Part shown: in pieces, positions 19,265 through 31,302 of the stretch
How the letters are laid out: each line of letters starts with the position of its first letter
How positions within the stretch are numbered: position 1 is the stretch's first letter
From: Pocillopora verrucosa
Taxonomy: Eukaryota > Cnidaria > Anthozoa > Scleractinia > Pocilloporidae
DNA length: 64,000 nucleotides
Assembly (NCBI RefSeq): GCF_036669915.1
Contig: NC_089322.1
Span: 16,546,219 to 16,610,218, forward strand
Direction of reading: 5' to 3'
The notes under the pieces: model-generated
What the model was told of the DNA's origin: nothing
Databases searched by the model: none
What the model saw: the letters and a program-made list of their open reading frames with translations, nothing else
Program-made: the position numbers and the translations under genes

Positions 19265-21472
19265 ATGGAGTCGCTTCTAAAAAACCTCAAAGAGCATGTA
19301 ACATGTTCGATTTGTTTGGATACTTACACTAAACCGAAGACCATCGCTTGCCTTCATACGTTCTGCTGTGAATGCCTGGAGAGACATGCATTGACGAGAC
19401 AAAAACAAGGGTTGTATCCATGCCCCGAGTGTCAGGCACAAGTTCGCATCCCTGAAGGAAATCGCTTTGATAATCTGCCGAGCAGTTTTCTGCACAACAG
19501 TTTGTTGAGTCTTCTTGCTGTTCGACACAGTGGCGAAGGAAGCGAGATTAGCTGTAGTACATGCCAGAAGAGGAGCGCTGAGATCAACTACTGCTTTGAC
19601 TGCGAGAAGTTTATGTGCCCAGACTGTGTGAAAGCACACGAAGTCTTTCGAGAAAGTATGTTTGAGGGACACAAAGTCACACCAGTGCAACAGTTTCAAG
19701 CCGCAGACTACGAGGCCTTGTTGAAAAGGCAGTCATTTTGCTCAGAGAATTACCACAAAAAAGATGTGATTCGTTTTTTTTGCGTGAACTGTCAAAGTTG
19801 TGTATGTCAAGTTTGCATCGCCACAGATCACAAAAGCCACGATATTGTTCTGCTTGAAAAGGCAGCCGACGATGAAAAAGTAAACATCATTGCCAGAGCG
19901 CAGCTGGTCAAAGGGAAGAAAGAGGCTTGCCGAGGTGTTATTCGTGAATTTGAGAAGACGGAACTTGAGTTAGAAACGAACATTACCACAGCTAAACGCC
20001 AAGTCTCTCAAGCAACCGAACAGATGATGGGAAAGCTTCGCCAACTGGAGCGCGAAGCCATTTCTGCCCTCGAGAAGACTCGCGTGTCAAGGATTGAGAA
20101 ATTACATTCTGGAAAAGCATCGGTTGTGTCTTTTGAAAAGCAACTTGACCAAGCATTTGAGTTCAGTAACAACCTGGTTAACAGAAGCTCAAGTTCAGAC
20201 ATAATGCAAAACAAGAAAAATGTAGAAGAACGAATCGAAGACCTCATCAAGACCACAATGCCAGCACTTCCGGCTAGCTCGTGTGTAGGATTTGTGACGA
20301 CATGTAAACCAGAGAGTTTGAGTCTGGGATTTACGAATTTCAGCGAAACAGATGTGCAAGGATCGGCCGTAGAAGGACTGGATCAGAATTTCCAAGCTGG
20401 TGTAGAGGCAGAGCTACTAATTTGTCCCAAAACAAGCGAAGGAGAAATCAGAAACACTCAGCACACAGATCGTGTTGAAATACACATAGACCCTGCGGAT
20501 CAGGTGAGGAGCTTGGTGACGAGTGAAAAAGAAGATGGAAATTTCCAAGCAAAATTTGTAGCGAAAATACCAGGTACTTATAAAATAGAAGTAAAGATAA
20601 ATGGACAGAAACTTGCCCGGAGTTCATTTTCTATTCTGGTCAAAGCTCGAGAATTAAATATTGTAGGCAAGTTGGATATACATGGAGAAATGCTCCAAGG
20701 TCCAACCGGCATTGCAGTGAACAGCAAAGGTGTTATTGCTGTGGCTGATTCTGAAGGTCACTGTATCCTGGTATTTGATGAGACAGGAAAGCTTGTGCGA
20801 AAAATTGGTTCTTATGGAGACAAGGATGGACAATTAAAGGATCCAGTCGACGTCACATTCCTAAAGGATGACGAGATTCTGGTGGCTGATCAATGTAATC
20901 ACCGAATACAGCAGTTGAATGTACAGACAGGGAACTTTGTGAAAAGCTTTGGAAAACTGGGAAGTGGAGATGGAGAGTTTAAGAATCCTGTAAGTGTTTG
21001 TATTACAAGTGATGGACGTTTTATCGTTGTAGCGGATTTTAATAACAGCAGAATTCAGGTGTTTACAATGGATGGTGAACCTGTGTTTAAGTTTGGAGAC
21101 AGCGGTCCAGAAAGGCTGGATTATCCCGCCGGCTGCGTTTGTTACGAGGAAAAAATCTTTGTAACTGACAAGAATAATAACTGTGTGAAAGTGTTTAATG
21201 AGAGAGGACAGTTTTTGTATAAGTTTGGAGAAAAAGGAAACGGTGATGGACAGTTATATCGGCCGTATGGCTTATGTGTTGACAAACATAATAACGTTTT
21301 CTTATGTGATGGGGGAAATAATCGAGTTCAACAGTTTACATTGGAAGGAACTTTCACTGGAAAGACAAGTTCAAATATTCAGTTTGGATGGCCGGGGAGT
21401 GTCATCCCAATGCTAGATGATCAGATTGTGGTCACAGACTACATAAAGAAAGAAGTTTACATTCTGAAATGA
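19265..21472 (+). CDS. TRIM2: TRIM2/3/71-like TRIM-NHL E3 ubiquitin ligase
   Basis: Intronless, 735 residues, with the same RING, B-box 1, B-box 2, coiled coil, filamin repeat and six-NHL order as TRIM1, and all zinc ligands kept. It is the most divergent copy in the B-box 2 area (CSENYHKKDVIRFFCVNC). Upstream in-frame codons reach 19196, but MESLLK is the conserved start. The residues after each blade Asp are SEG, QC, FN, KN, GG and YI. The bases around those codons are nearly identical to the other copies, so the changes are local. AATAAA follows at 22141. Predicted role: dimeric ubiquitin ligase with a propeller-borne target site; the target is unknown. Confidence 0.92.
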   Translation: MESLLKNLKEHVTCSICLDTYTKPKTIACLHTFCCECLERHALTRQKQGLYPCPECQAQVRIPEGNRFDNLPSSFLHNSLLSLLAVRHSGEGSEISCSTCQKRSAEINYCFDCEKFMCPDCVKAHEVFRESMFEGHKVTPVQQFQAADYEALLKRQSFCSENYHKKDVIRFFCVNCQSCVCQVCIATDHKSHDIVLLEKAADDEKVNIIARAQLVKGKKEACRGVIREFEKTELELETNITTAKRQVSQATEQMMGKLRQLEREAISALEKTRVSRIEKLHSGKASVVSFEKQLDQAFEFSNNLVNRSSSSDIMQNKKNVEERIEDLIKTTMPALPASSCVGFVTTCKPESLSLGFTNFSETDVQGSAVEGLDQNFQAGVEAELLICPKTSEGEIRNTQHTDRVEIHIDPADQVRSLVTSEKEDGNFQAKFVAKIPGTYKIEVKINGQKLARSSFSILVKARELNIVGKLDIHGEMLQGPTGIAVNSKGVIAVADSEGHCILVFDETGKLVRKIGSYGDKDGQLKDPVDVTFLKDDEILVADQCNHRIQQLNVQTGNFVKSFGKLGSGDGEFKNPVSVCITSDGRFIVVADFNNSRIQVFTMDGEPVFKFGDSGPERLDYPAGCVCYEEKIFVTDKNNNCVKVFNERGQFLYKFGEKGNGDGQLYRPYGLCVDKHNNVFLCDGGNNRVQQFTLEGTFTGKTSSNIQFGWPGSVIPMLDDQIVVTDYIKKEVYILK

Positions 21473-22930
21473 ATGCCCATTTTTGAAAGTAACTATCAAT
21501 TCTTCGTAAGCAAACCTTTTGCGAATATCTGTAAGTTTTATTGTTTTATTAATTTACGGAAAACTGTGACATGTCACGTGTCACAAGAGAACTTGAAAGA
21601 AAATGGCTAGAATCAGCAACTTGCCTTCTAATTTTTCAAGGACAGTTTCAAAGAATTGTTGATTCATCACTTCAGAAATGTGATTGTGTGAGCTTTTATT
21701 AAAGTATAGTAATAGGACTGAGTGGAGTCCAATTCGGTCTATAATCATACGAGTGATTGACAAAATCGGACGGCTACGAACGGGGAGTCCCATTTGTCAA
21801 TCACCAGTTTAAAAAAGAAACTAGACATCGGTTATACGTTTTCATGAAAAGACAACGGTTCAGTCGCCGAAATGCGCGACAACAGCGCTTGCATATGACA
21901 CGCATTGTCCATTTACACAGGCATGACATGTCAACTGTTCTATTCAATTGTCCAGTTACAAGCATGACATCTGCACTGTCCAATTGGTGCTCAAATCGAG
22001 CTGGTGATAACCAATCACATGCCGGAATTTTGTTATAGTTTTGACAGACCACAAAATCGATTTCAAACGAGATTAAGCTTTGTAACCGCTCAAAGATTTG
22101 GGAGTATTATTAAGGCAAAAAAAAAACCACATTTCTGCAAAATAAATGTACAGTGGCATTGATTAATGTAAATTGTTGATGATACATTTTACTTATCAAC
22201 TTTGCATTTTTCCAGCATTTAGTAGACTTTTCCCTGAGCATATTTGGTAGAGTTTTGGTTAAGTTAAAGAATAGTAATTCTCTCATCAAATGAAGCATGC
22301 CTTTGTATCAAATTTTTAAATTAACACATTGACAGCAGCTTGCATGATTAAGCTGTAAACAATTCAACAATTTCGTAGTGCTTCGTTACTTTTGGAGGAA
22401 TAACATTTAAATTGTCATTAGAAACCGTCTAAAGACTGAGGAGTGTTTTGAATGCATCAAGTTTGCATTTCTATTTAGGTATGTTATGCATGCAGGAGTT
22501 TTCATTAATAAGTTCCTTGAAGTATTATAAAAGTGTAGATTGATTGAATGAATTACAGATATTACAGGATATTTTCCACTGTATTCATGAACTGTTCTAA
22601 AGTGCTTATCCTTTAAGTTTCTATAGCATTGACCATCGATAAAACAAATATCTTATTGACAGCATTGTGAATAAATTTACTTGTTTGATTTTCAAACGTG
22701 TGTTACTGTGCAACAAGAATGGCTGCATGAGTAATAGATTTATTATCTTTTTGCTGTCCTAAAAACTCTTCTTTGGATGAAGAAGGGCATTTAGGATTAT
22801 TTTTGACTTTGGCAGATTGCATCAGTTGAAAGCTAAGATGTAAAGTTCACAAGAACCCCTTCTGCCTTACTAGGTTCAGTTTAAGAGCCAAGTTAACCAA
22901 GATGTTGTATTGCACATTTTGATTGTTCAG
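21473..22930 (+). other. TRIM2 3' flank, likely 3' UTR
   Basis: Very close to 12369-13824, including the CACGTG near-palindrome, the GTGATTGACAAA / TTTGTCAATCAC hairpin (about 21753-21805) and AATAAA at 22141-22146. No separate gene is seen. Confidence 0.45.
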
Positions 22931-23696
22931 AGACAGAGCAAATCAGATGAATTAACAGGGAGGACTGGAGAGGCTGATGGTTTGGGAGGCATTCCAGCTA
23001 CACAGCCTCCCCTCACCACACCCCTAGAAAGAAGACATATTCCTCTACAACTGAGCATGACACTGGAGTAAATTGTGGGCCAGCTGGGTGTGCTTATACA
23101 GTCTTTTGTTGTGGAAACATATCTGAACAAGGTATTATTTTAGAAACCAAGAGCCTTGGGGTTGGGGACGGGGGAAACACTCCTGTTAATGACCCCATCA
23201 CGCTGTTATTCATCGGGGAGAATACTAGGGGTTGAAGGGGACCCATGTTAGGGAGAAAGGAGCGAAAGGGTGTGGCCTGATGAAAAGTTTACACCTATCA
23301 GCTATTAATCAAGCACTATAGTTGCTCTTTCTCTCTTCCCCCTCCCCCTAGAAAAAGGAATACCTGGTCGCGAGATGAGGCTCATTTCTGAAACAGCAAT
23401 TAGCTATCAAGTCCATGGCTCCCGTCGGGAAAAAGGTCATGAACAGTCTTATATGAGTTTTTTGTTTTACAGAGGTGAGTCAAAGATTTCGTGCAACGTG
23501 GAGATTTATTAGCTTACGCCTAAACTCAATGATATTTGAGTTTTTTTACGATATTTTTTGGTGTAGGGGAGAGATTGTCATATTCATTGAGCCACTTTTT
23601 TGTTTGGAACAAAGTCTGACTAGGACTGAGAATAAACTACGAGAATGCCTGGATAACCAACAGAAAATAACTCTACAGATCAGACCTAACGAGTAG
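22931..23696 (+). pseudogene. POC1-like C-terminal exons, copy 3
   Basis: The penultimate exon (22931-23101) has the in-frame TAA (23069-23071) and lost donor shared with copy 2. The last exon has lost its acceptor and first residues through a small deletion (ttttttgtttggaac), leaving [12 protein letters not shown] to IRPNE-stop at 23603-23696. It is more damaged than its neighbours. Confidence 0.68.
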
Positions 23697-25121
23697 TGCA
23701 ATACAGCATCAGTATCTAGAGACTTAATCATTAGTCATGTTCAGAATTATTTCAAGACTAATTTTTGTATGGTAATATTGTAAACTATAAAAGAAATCTT
23801 CAATTGAGTGTCGAAAGTAGTCATGAATATAGTCATGGGTATTAGTTTACCTTGACTGTAGTCTGTTATTGGTTTAGAGAGCCTATGCTGCCCTCTTGAC
23901 CAATCAAGTACGTGCCTCATCATGATCGAGTGTTGGAATAGGGCCATTCGTATATTTCCAGCGCTTCAGGCTCTTTGCTAGTTTTTCTTTTGAGTTATCT
24001 CTGGCCTTTTGTTATATTTCCTTTTCTAGAGCAGTTTCCAACTGAGTATCGAAAGTGATGCTGTATTGCTTTGGTTCTGCTTTACTTCTTTGTGTGGTTG
24101 GTCCACAGAAACTCAGAAAGACTCGCGTCATAATCTTAACCAATCATATGTAAAACTAAGACCAAATACGACCTGATCACTCGCGTTTTCCCGCGCTTTA
24201 AGGGGGTTGGCTGTTTCTACTCTGAGTTCTCATTGGCTAATAATCATGGAAACCTTTTTTCTGTTTTTCTGTTTTCTTCCTTTTTTCTTACCTTGGTTTT
24301 GGTTTTTCAATACTGAATTGAAAAGTGCTTGATGATTGGCAGTTGTGATCACTTTGGATTGGGTTGTGGGACACTCAGTTGAAATGCGCTTTTCGAGAGT
24401 ACAGTGTTTTATATCTGTGAGGTGTTCTCTGTATTCAATGTTCGTATGTGTTTTAAAATTGTTTTTCGTTTAAATACGTATTCAGTAACTATAGATCTAG
24501 ACTTAACAGAACGTTATTTGTCCGCTGGTGGATACGAGTTTGTAATATCTCACAAAAGAGATGTTGTCGACACTCGAGGATAAATTTGTATCAACCCATG
24601 GCCAAGTAATGCCTCCTCAGGGTTGTTAAAAAGATTTTGTGTAACAGCCGTCAATTCAGTGTCAATACCACGTTTTATTCGATCCGATCAACTACGCTCT
24701 GCACACTGTTCGAATACAATGCTGTATGATAAATCCTTTCAAACAAGTAAGTGTCCATTTCCGTAACCTTGAAAAGTGCTAAAATATCCGTAATGGTTCC
24801 GTAATGTTCTTTTTCTTCGATGTAAGTCTAGTCAAACGATCCTCATCCCAAAAATAAAAGCGAAAATAACAAGCGATGAAAACACACGTGCGCTGAGATT
24901 TAACGTAGTGTCGAATGGCAAAATCTTGGCAGAGACTGGGCCTAGTGCTCAGGGAACCTACCATTTACATTTAGAGTAACTGAACTGTGATACAAAGAGG
25001 GCCGCATAAAAAAGTTTTATTTACACCATTGTCACGCTTCCACGCCTGTTACCGGCTTAATGTAACAAACCTGCCCTCTATGTAGAAAGGGCTTATCTAG
25101 AATTGTTACATATTATCTTTT
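23697..25121 (+). other. Intergenic: CCAAT/E2F module copy and spacer
   Basis: E2F-like site at 24186-24196. A pyrimidine-rich replacement near 24259-24290 breaks one of the CCAAT boxes, and the TATA end and following block (about 24420) are shortened compared with 8400-8530. No gene is seen. Confidence 0.3.
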
Positions 25122-26140
25122 TCAAACTTTCAAATGCCGAACAACAACAGCATTAGGGGGCAAAATCTCTTGTTTGGTGTATACACTGCCCGAACTGACT
25201 GGTTTCCGAAACGCAGAATGATTCCGAATGAATTGGGTTCCCTTGGGGAAGGAACAAGCGATGGGAGCCTGTATCAGCGAGTGAAGTACTATGGTATGGG
25301 TACATGATAGAGAGGTAGAGGTAATAAAGATGAAGATAGGGTCACTTGACCCAGAAAAAGGGGTGCAGGGTATTAGACAGAGAGGTCAATGCTCTAGGAA
25401 AAATTTTTAAGGGGGCAGTGTGGGTTTAGATCATAGAAATATGCAGAAATAAACAACAACAACAACAACAACACCTGATGCCTCTTTCGCCTCCTTAGCT
25501 AATATTTTGTCTGTAACTCTTCAGCAGGATCAAGATCAAAGCCCAGTCTGGTATGACTGATTTTGCATGAAGACTATTATCTTGCTAACAAGGGTCAAAA
25601 AGAAATTTTCGCCGTAGGAGTAGGGCCATCTTCATAGATTATGTTCAGGGACCTGTTTCTTGAAAGTACCGGTAACCAGGAGCCCATAAGAAATGAGCTC
25701 CCGTGGTAACTTAGTGGGCCCAAAACGATATGTTAAAGTTATTATTTAAAGAATAGAGAAGCAGGTTCAGATACCCTAATCAGTTCATTTTCTATCTTTT
25801 GCTGATAGTTTTAGTTTGTATTTTTCAAACTTTTGAGAAGCCCATCAAAATTGCTTAACAGGTCTCTTAAGTTACCAGGACATTTGAGAAAAAGTTCCTC
25901 ACTCCTTACACTTCTTAAACTTGTCAATAAGACAAGCAAACCCATTTTGTAATACTTGTTCCTACAATCAAGTTAGTACCAGACTGCGACAAAAAATTCC
26001 AAGTGTCAAGACTTTATCTGAACTCCCAACTGAATGCTGATAGACCTGTCAATCTTGTAATATTTCTTTAATTGTTAGTTCACCCAGAAGTGGTGAAAGT
26101 TGGGCTGGCGATGTTTTTAATTCCTCAGGTACCCTTTTAA
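25122..26140 (+). pseudogene. RNF8-like relic 2
   Basis: Same structure as relic 1: leader joined directly to the end of the FHA exon, then intron 1 with a (CAA)n microsatellite near 25455-25477, and a degraded exon 2 site near 26080. No FHA body or RING is present. Confidence 0.68.
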
Positions 26141-29067
26141 TAGTTATTGCCCTGACTCCAGTCGTTATTTAACAGGGGAGAGAGGACAGTCAATTTTCCA
26201 AAGTCCCCCTAATACTCTGTCGGCGAGAGCTGGTTCCCACCACTATATTCCCCCCACCATCGATTGATAACGACCACACCCTAAGTTAGATTTTTAATTG
26301 ATTTCCCTTTCCCAAAGTCAATTTCCCAGAATGCGCTGCTTCTATTACTCTTCCATTTAAGGAGGAAAAAGTATAGCGTCTACCTTTCAATTAGCCTTCC
26401 TAAGTTTGCTATGGGAGGAGATGGTAAGGGGAAGAAATTGCGCATGGGTGGTTTGTGTTGCACAAAAACGGTGTAGGCTGCAAGAAAAAGTAAAGTGCCC
26501 GTAGAAATAATGGGCTTTCAGATTCTATGCCATTCACAGACTTTGCATTTTATCCTTAAGCACCGTTCAGAGCGTTAGAAAAGGAAAGAGCCGCGGGGTA
26601 TTTAGAGAACATGAACTCTATTCAAACAGCTATGAACAGAGGGCGAGACCACACCAGCTTCACCCTCTGTTAGGCTGTCACCGTCACTCTTGAAAAGAGA
26701 AAAGCTTAGTTAAGAAGGTGACTCCTTCATCTCCTTTCAATTGAGTCCCTTTTTTTCAGCCATTATCCCTTCCCCCCATTCTCCCACTCCGTTCACATTT
26801 GTTGAACCGGAAGGCAGATGTTTGACAGTTGCATGGTCACAAGATTGAAAGTGAAAATAGTGTGGCTGAGGAGAATTGCAGCGGAGCGTTTTTTTTCCTT
26901 TTGGACGAAGTCCGTCGCGGAAGTCGAAAAAAAAAAGATAAAGATGTTCACGCGCCGCTCTGAGCCCTCGGAGTGAGCACTAACATTAATTTTTTTCTTC
27001 ACTGATTTTTTCAACTCGCGCGACGGATTTTGCCGTACTGCCCGTAATCTAATGCTGTATCGCCGGTTACGCTGAGTAAAATCCTGTAGTTTGGTTTAAA
27101 ATGTTGTGAAAATAGTGTGGCTGAGGAGAATTGCAGCCGAGCGTTTTTTTTTCCTTTTGGGCGAAGTCCGTCGCGCAATTCGAAAAAAAAACTAGTAAGA
27201 GCTACCAAAAGAAATAAAATCCTGTAGTTTGGTTTAAAATGTTCATACAGGTTTGAACTAGTTTGAACTCTGTTAACTCAAATATAAAAGAGCAGAAACC
27301 AATTTTTAAAAAAGAGTTAATTATTCACACGTTGACCGAACGATAACAATGTGATATTCGTTACGTTTTGTTCACCTTTTTCGTCACGAGACAGAATCAT
27401 TTGCTAGATTTTAGCAGTTTAAACTGTTTAGAGTATCAATCTGTGTATTCTAAATGTTCTGTCCGACTATCTTTTCTTTTCAAATGGTTAAAATCTAAGA
27501 TTTTTGACGCTACTAACTGAGAACAGTTGGGGTCAGTCAAGGTCGGAGTTTGCTCAACAGACTAATTTGCATAATCTGCTCTCACGCTAGGAAAACAAAA
27601 ATTTGAAGTCACTACGGCGAAGGAAATTAGGAAGGAAAGTGCAGGATGTTTTTATATTTCTATGCTTTCGGACATCTTATCAGAGGAAATCAGCCAAAGT
27701 TTTTATTGGTCTAGTCTGGAATTGAGAAATATCACCTAAGAAAGAAAGAGTACTTTTGACCAATTTCAGAAAGCTTTCTAAAGGCCCGTTTAAACGGTTT
27801 CAACATTTGACAAACATTCGTTCAACAAAAGGGCCTTCTGCAGCTTTGAATATTGAGAGCTCTCAATAATCCTCAGTCCTCAATCCTCAATCCTCGAGAA
27901 CGAGGTATCGAGGGCCTCAGTTTTAGTGTTTACTTATGCTGATCAGAAAATCAGCCTCGAAACTGCTGTGTTCAGAGTGTACAGAGAAGGTTTACGAAGA
28001 GAGTGGATTGAAAATACCTTTCCACAAGTTCCCAGAAGACAGAGATCTGTTCACAAAATGGATAGTCGCGATACGGAAAGATGTTGGATGAGATGGGAAA
28101 TATCTGCTTCCACGCAGTCCTTCACTCTGAGAGAGAACAAACCCCATGAGCTGCAAGGCCATGACAACCATTGTTTTCAAACCATAAATCCGAAAGATTT
28201 CTTACCGTTTGCAAAGTTGCGCTTTTGTGGAGGATCCTTTGCAGTTATCACCTCGACATTGCAGCAAAAACTTCAATTCTGAATTTTTCAATCGACTGGG
28301 ATCTTAGTTTTTAAGTGAAGACGATATTCCTGGAAGTTCCATAAATGGAAGAGATTCCAGCAGTTTTCAGGCATAATTTTCTTATTAGCATAACTAAAAA
28401 CTAAAATCGTGGCCCTTAATGCCTACCTTACCCTCCCTAATCCACGATCCACACCAAATGCGACACACAAACGAATTAAAATAGGTTATAACCTTTAGGC
28501 TAGTTTCCGTTCTCAGAAGAAAGTAGATTTTACCTTTCCGTTTATCTCTCGTGACAGCACATGAAAACCAGACATCTGTTTATTGTTACTTTCTCACGCT
28601 TCCCTTGAAACATTGAAATCCAAAACTGAAGCTATCAAATGGCGCTCTGGAGAACACGAGATCTCTTCTGAAGAGAGCCGATTCGCTGCTTTTAACAGAA
28701 TACTGCCTATTACTTGTGTGGTGTCAAACAAGTTTCTCGGAATCCCAAACTCACTAAACACCGGTAAATGTAGGGACGATAAAATGAGGTTGATGGTTTA
28801 TTTCCAAACCATCGTAGCATGTTGTTTTTTGTGATACAGTGGCTACTGCGACATATTCGGTCACGCTATGAAATCGATTTTACTACGCAGTCACAGAGAA
28901 AGTTCACAATAGGTGGATAAAATTGCAATCCAAAACTGTCAATCTCTGCGCAAAGATCACGCGATCCTACAGAGATCTGATTCGCTGCTTTAAATAAAAT
29001 ACTAATCCAAGTTCAGTTTCTCGGAATCTCAAACAAAACAGGGCTGTATTTTTCTCAGCAATTCGTG
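26141..29067 (+). other. TRIM3 upstream region, with a local tandem repeat and an unrecognised frame
   Basis: It begins like the TRIM2 upstream region, then diverges. A block starting gaaaatagtgtggctgagg occurs at about 26850 and again at about 27107, each with gtccgtcgcg and an A-rich tail, and the pair aatcctgtagtttgg occurs at about 27070 and 27217. The region 27240-27820 has no match that I see elsewhere in the window. From 27820 it again matches the TRIM2 upstream region, with the common TRIM leader from about 28715. An in-frame TGA upstream of MESLLK in the leader fixes the TRIM start. Confidence 0.4.
27977..28282 (+). other. Unrecognised open frame upstream of TRIM3
   Basis: A frame of about 100 codons reads VYREGLRREWIENTF near its start and ends KLQF-stop. 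Its counterpart at about 18190-18491 has a GTGGATT to GTAGATT stop and a one-base deletion (gagatggaaat). It contains no motif I know. It could be a fragment of an exon carried by the duplication, or chance. I do not assign a function. Confidence 0.2.
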
Positions 29068-31269
29068 ATGGAGTCGCTTCTAAAAAACCTCAAAAAGCAT
29101 GTAACATGTTCGATTTGTTTGGATACTTACACTAAACCGAAGACCATTGCTTGTCTTCATACGTTCTGCTGTGAATGCCTGGAGAGACATGCACTAACGA
29201 GCCAAAAACAAGGGTTTTATCGATGCCCCGAGTGTCAGGCACAAATTGGCATCCCTGAAGGAAAGCGTTTTGATAATCTACCAAGCAGTTTTCTGCACAA
29301 CAGTTTGTTGAGTCTTCTCGCCGTTCGACGCAGCGGCGAGGGAGATGAAATCAGCTGTAGTACATGCCAGAAGAAGAGCGCTGAGATCAACTACTGCTTT
29401 GATTGCGAGAAGTTTATGTGCCCAGACTGTGTGAAAGCGCACGAAGTGTTTCGAGAAACTTTGTTTCAAGGACACAAAGTCACACCAGTGCGACAGTTTC
29501 AAGCTACAGACTACGAGGCGTTGTTGAAACGGCAGTCGTTTTGCTCCGTTAAGTATCACGAGAAAGAAGTGACAAAGTTTTTCTGTGTGGGCTGTCAAAG
29601 CTGCGTGTGTCAGGTTTGCATCGCCACTGATCACAAGAGCCACGATGTTGTTCCGCTTGAAAAGGCAGCGGACGATGAAAAAGCAAACATCATTGCCAGA
29701 GCAAAGCTGGTCAAAGAGATGAAGGAGGTCTGCCGAGGCGTTATTCGTGAATTTGAGAAAACGGAACATGAGTTGGAAACGAAGATTACCACAGCTAAAC
29801 GCCAAGTTTCCCAAGCAACCGAACAGATGATGGGAAAGCTTCGCCAACTACAACGTGAAGCCATTACTGCCCTAGAGAAGACTCGCGTGTCAAGGATTGA
29901 GAAATTACATTCTGGAAAAGCATCGGTTGTCTCTTTGGAAAAGCAACTTGACCAAGCATTTGAGTTCAGTAACAACCTGATTGAAAGAAGCTCAAGTTCA
30001 GACATAATGCAAAACAAGAAAAATGTAGAAGAACGAATCAAAGACCTCATCGAGACCACAATGCCTGCACTTCCGGTTAGCTCGTGTGTGGAGTTTGTGT
30101 CGACATGTGAACCAGAGAGTTTGAGTCTGGGATTTACGAAGTTCAGCAAGACAGATGTGCAAGGATCGACCGTGGAAGGACTGAATCAGAATTTCCAAGC
30201 TGGTGTAGAGGCAGAGCTACTAATTTGTCCCAAAACAAGTGAAGGAGAAATCAGAAACACTCAGCACACAGATCGTGTTGAAATACACATAGACCCTGCG
30301 GATCAGGTGAGGAGTTTGGTGAAGAGTGAAAAAGAAGATGGAAATTTCCAAGCAAAATTTGTAGCGAAAGTACCAGGTACTTATAAAATAAAAGTAAAGA
30401 TAAATGGAGAGAAACTTGCCAAGAGTCCATTTTCTATTCTGGTCAAAGCACGAGAGTTAAATATTGTAGGCAAGTTGGATATACATGGAGAAATGCTCCG
30501 AGGTCCAACCGGCATTGCAGTGAACAGTAAAGGTGTTATTGCAGTGGCTGATTATCACTGTATCCTGGTATTTGATGAGACAGGAAAGTTTGTGCGAAAA
30601 ATTGGTTCTTATGGAGATGAGAATGGACAATTAAAGAATCCAGTCGACGTCACATTCCTAAACGATGACGAGATTCTGGTGGCCGATCAATTTAATCACC
30701 GAATACAGCAGTTGAATGTACAGACAGGAAACTTTGTGAAAAGCTTTGGAAAAAAGGGAAGTGGAGATGGAGAGTTTAAGTTTCCTGTAAGTGTTTGTAT
30801 TACAAGTGATGGACGTTTTATCGTTGTAGCGGATTCTTATAATAGCAGAATTCAGGTGTTTACAATGGATGGTGAACCTGCGTTTAAGTTTGGAAACAGT
30901 GGCCCACAAAGGCTGGATCATCCATTCAGCTGCGTTTGTTACGAGGAAAAGTTCATCGTAACTGACAAGGATAATAACTGTGTGAAAGTGTTTGATGGGA
31001 AAGGACAGTTTCTGTACAAGTTTGGAGAAAAAGGAAACGGTGATGGACAGTTGAATCAGCCGCATGGCTTATGTGTTGACAAGCATAACAACGTTCTCAT
31101 ATGTGATGAGGAAAATAATCGAGTGCAACAGTTTACATTGGAAGGAACTTTCACTGGAAAGATAAGTACTAATTTTCAATTAGGATATCCCTGGAGTGTT
31201 ACCCCGATGCTAGATAATCGGATTTTGGTCACAGACTTCGGAGTGAAAGAAGTTTACATTCTGAAATGA
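29068..31269 (+). CDS. TRIM3: TRIM2/3/71-like TRIM-NHL E3 ubiquitin ligase
   Basis: Intronless, 733 residues, with the same domain order as TRIM1. ATG at 29068 is the only supportable start, because an in-frame TGA interrupts the leader frame upstream. The RING, both B-boxes and the coiled coil are close to TRIM1 and TRIM4. The NHL part carries a six-base in-frame deletion in the blade-1 turn (near 30550), giving ADYHC where other copies have two more residues. The other residues after the blade Asp are QF, SY, KD, EE and FG. Blade 5 to 6 also differs (KISTNFQLGYPWSV). The stop is followed after 33 bp by a 488-bp foldback element. AATAAA at 32434 would place that element inside the 3' UTR. 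Confidence 0.92.
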   Translation: MESLLKNLKKHVTCSICLDTYTKPKTIACLHTFCCECLERHALTSQKQGFYRCPECQAQIGIPEGKRFDNLPSSFLHNSLLSLLAVRRSGEGDEISCSTCQKKSAEINYCFDCEKFMCPDCVKAHEVFRETLFQGHKVTPVRQFQATDYEALLKRQSFCSVKYHEKEVTKFFCVGCQSCVCQVCIATDHKSHDVVPLEKAADDEKANIIARAKLVKEMKEVCRGVIREFEKTEHELETKITTAKRQVSQATEQMMGKLRQLQREAITALEKTRVSRIEKLHSGKASVVSLEKQLDQAFEFSNNLIERSSSSDIMQNKKNVEERIKDLIETTMPALPVSSCVEFVSTCEPESLSLGFTKFSKTDVQGSTVEGLNQNFQAGVEAELLICPKTSEGEIRNTQHTDRVEIHIDPADQVRSLVKSEKEDGNFQAKFVAKVPGTYKIKVKINGEKLAKSPFSILVKARELNIVGKLDIHGEMLRGPTGIAVNSKGVIAVADYHCILVFDETGKFVRKIGSYGDENGQLKNPVDVTFLNDDEILVADQFNHRIQQLNVQTGNFVKSFGKKGSGDGEFKFPVSVCITSDGRFIVVADSYNSRIQVFTMDGEPAFKFGNSGPQRLDHPFSCVCYEEKFIVTDKDNNCVKVFDGKGQFLYKFGEKGNGDGQLNQPHGLCVDKHNNVLICDEENNRVQQFTLEGTFTGKISTNFQLGYPWSVTPMLDNRILVTDFGVKEVYILK

Positions 31270-31302
31270 ATGCCCAATTTTTGAAAGTAACTATCAATTC
31301 TT

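Noticed and set aside
24779..24964. Minus-strand frame encoding AIRHYVKSQRT in spacer (also 35313, 55156)
   Set aside because: Short and in a duplicated non-coding spacer; I do not recognise it and cannot support a gene.
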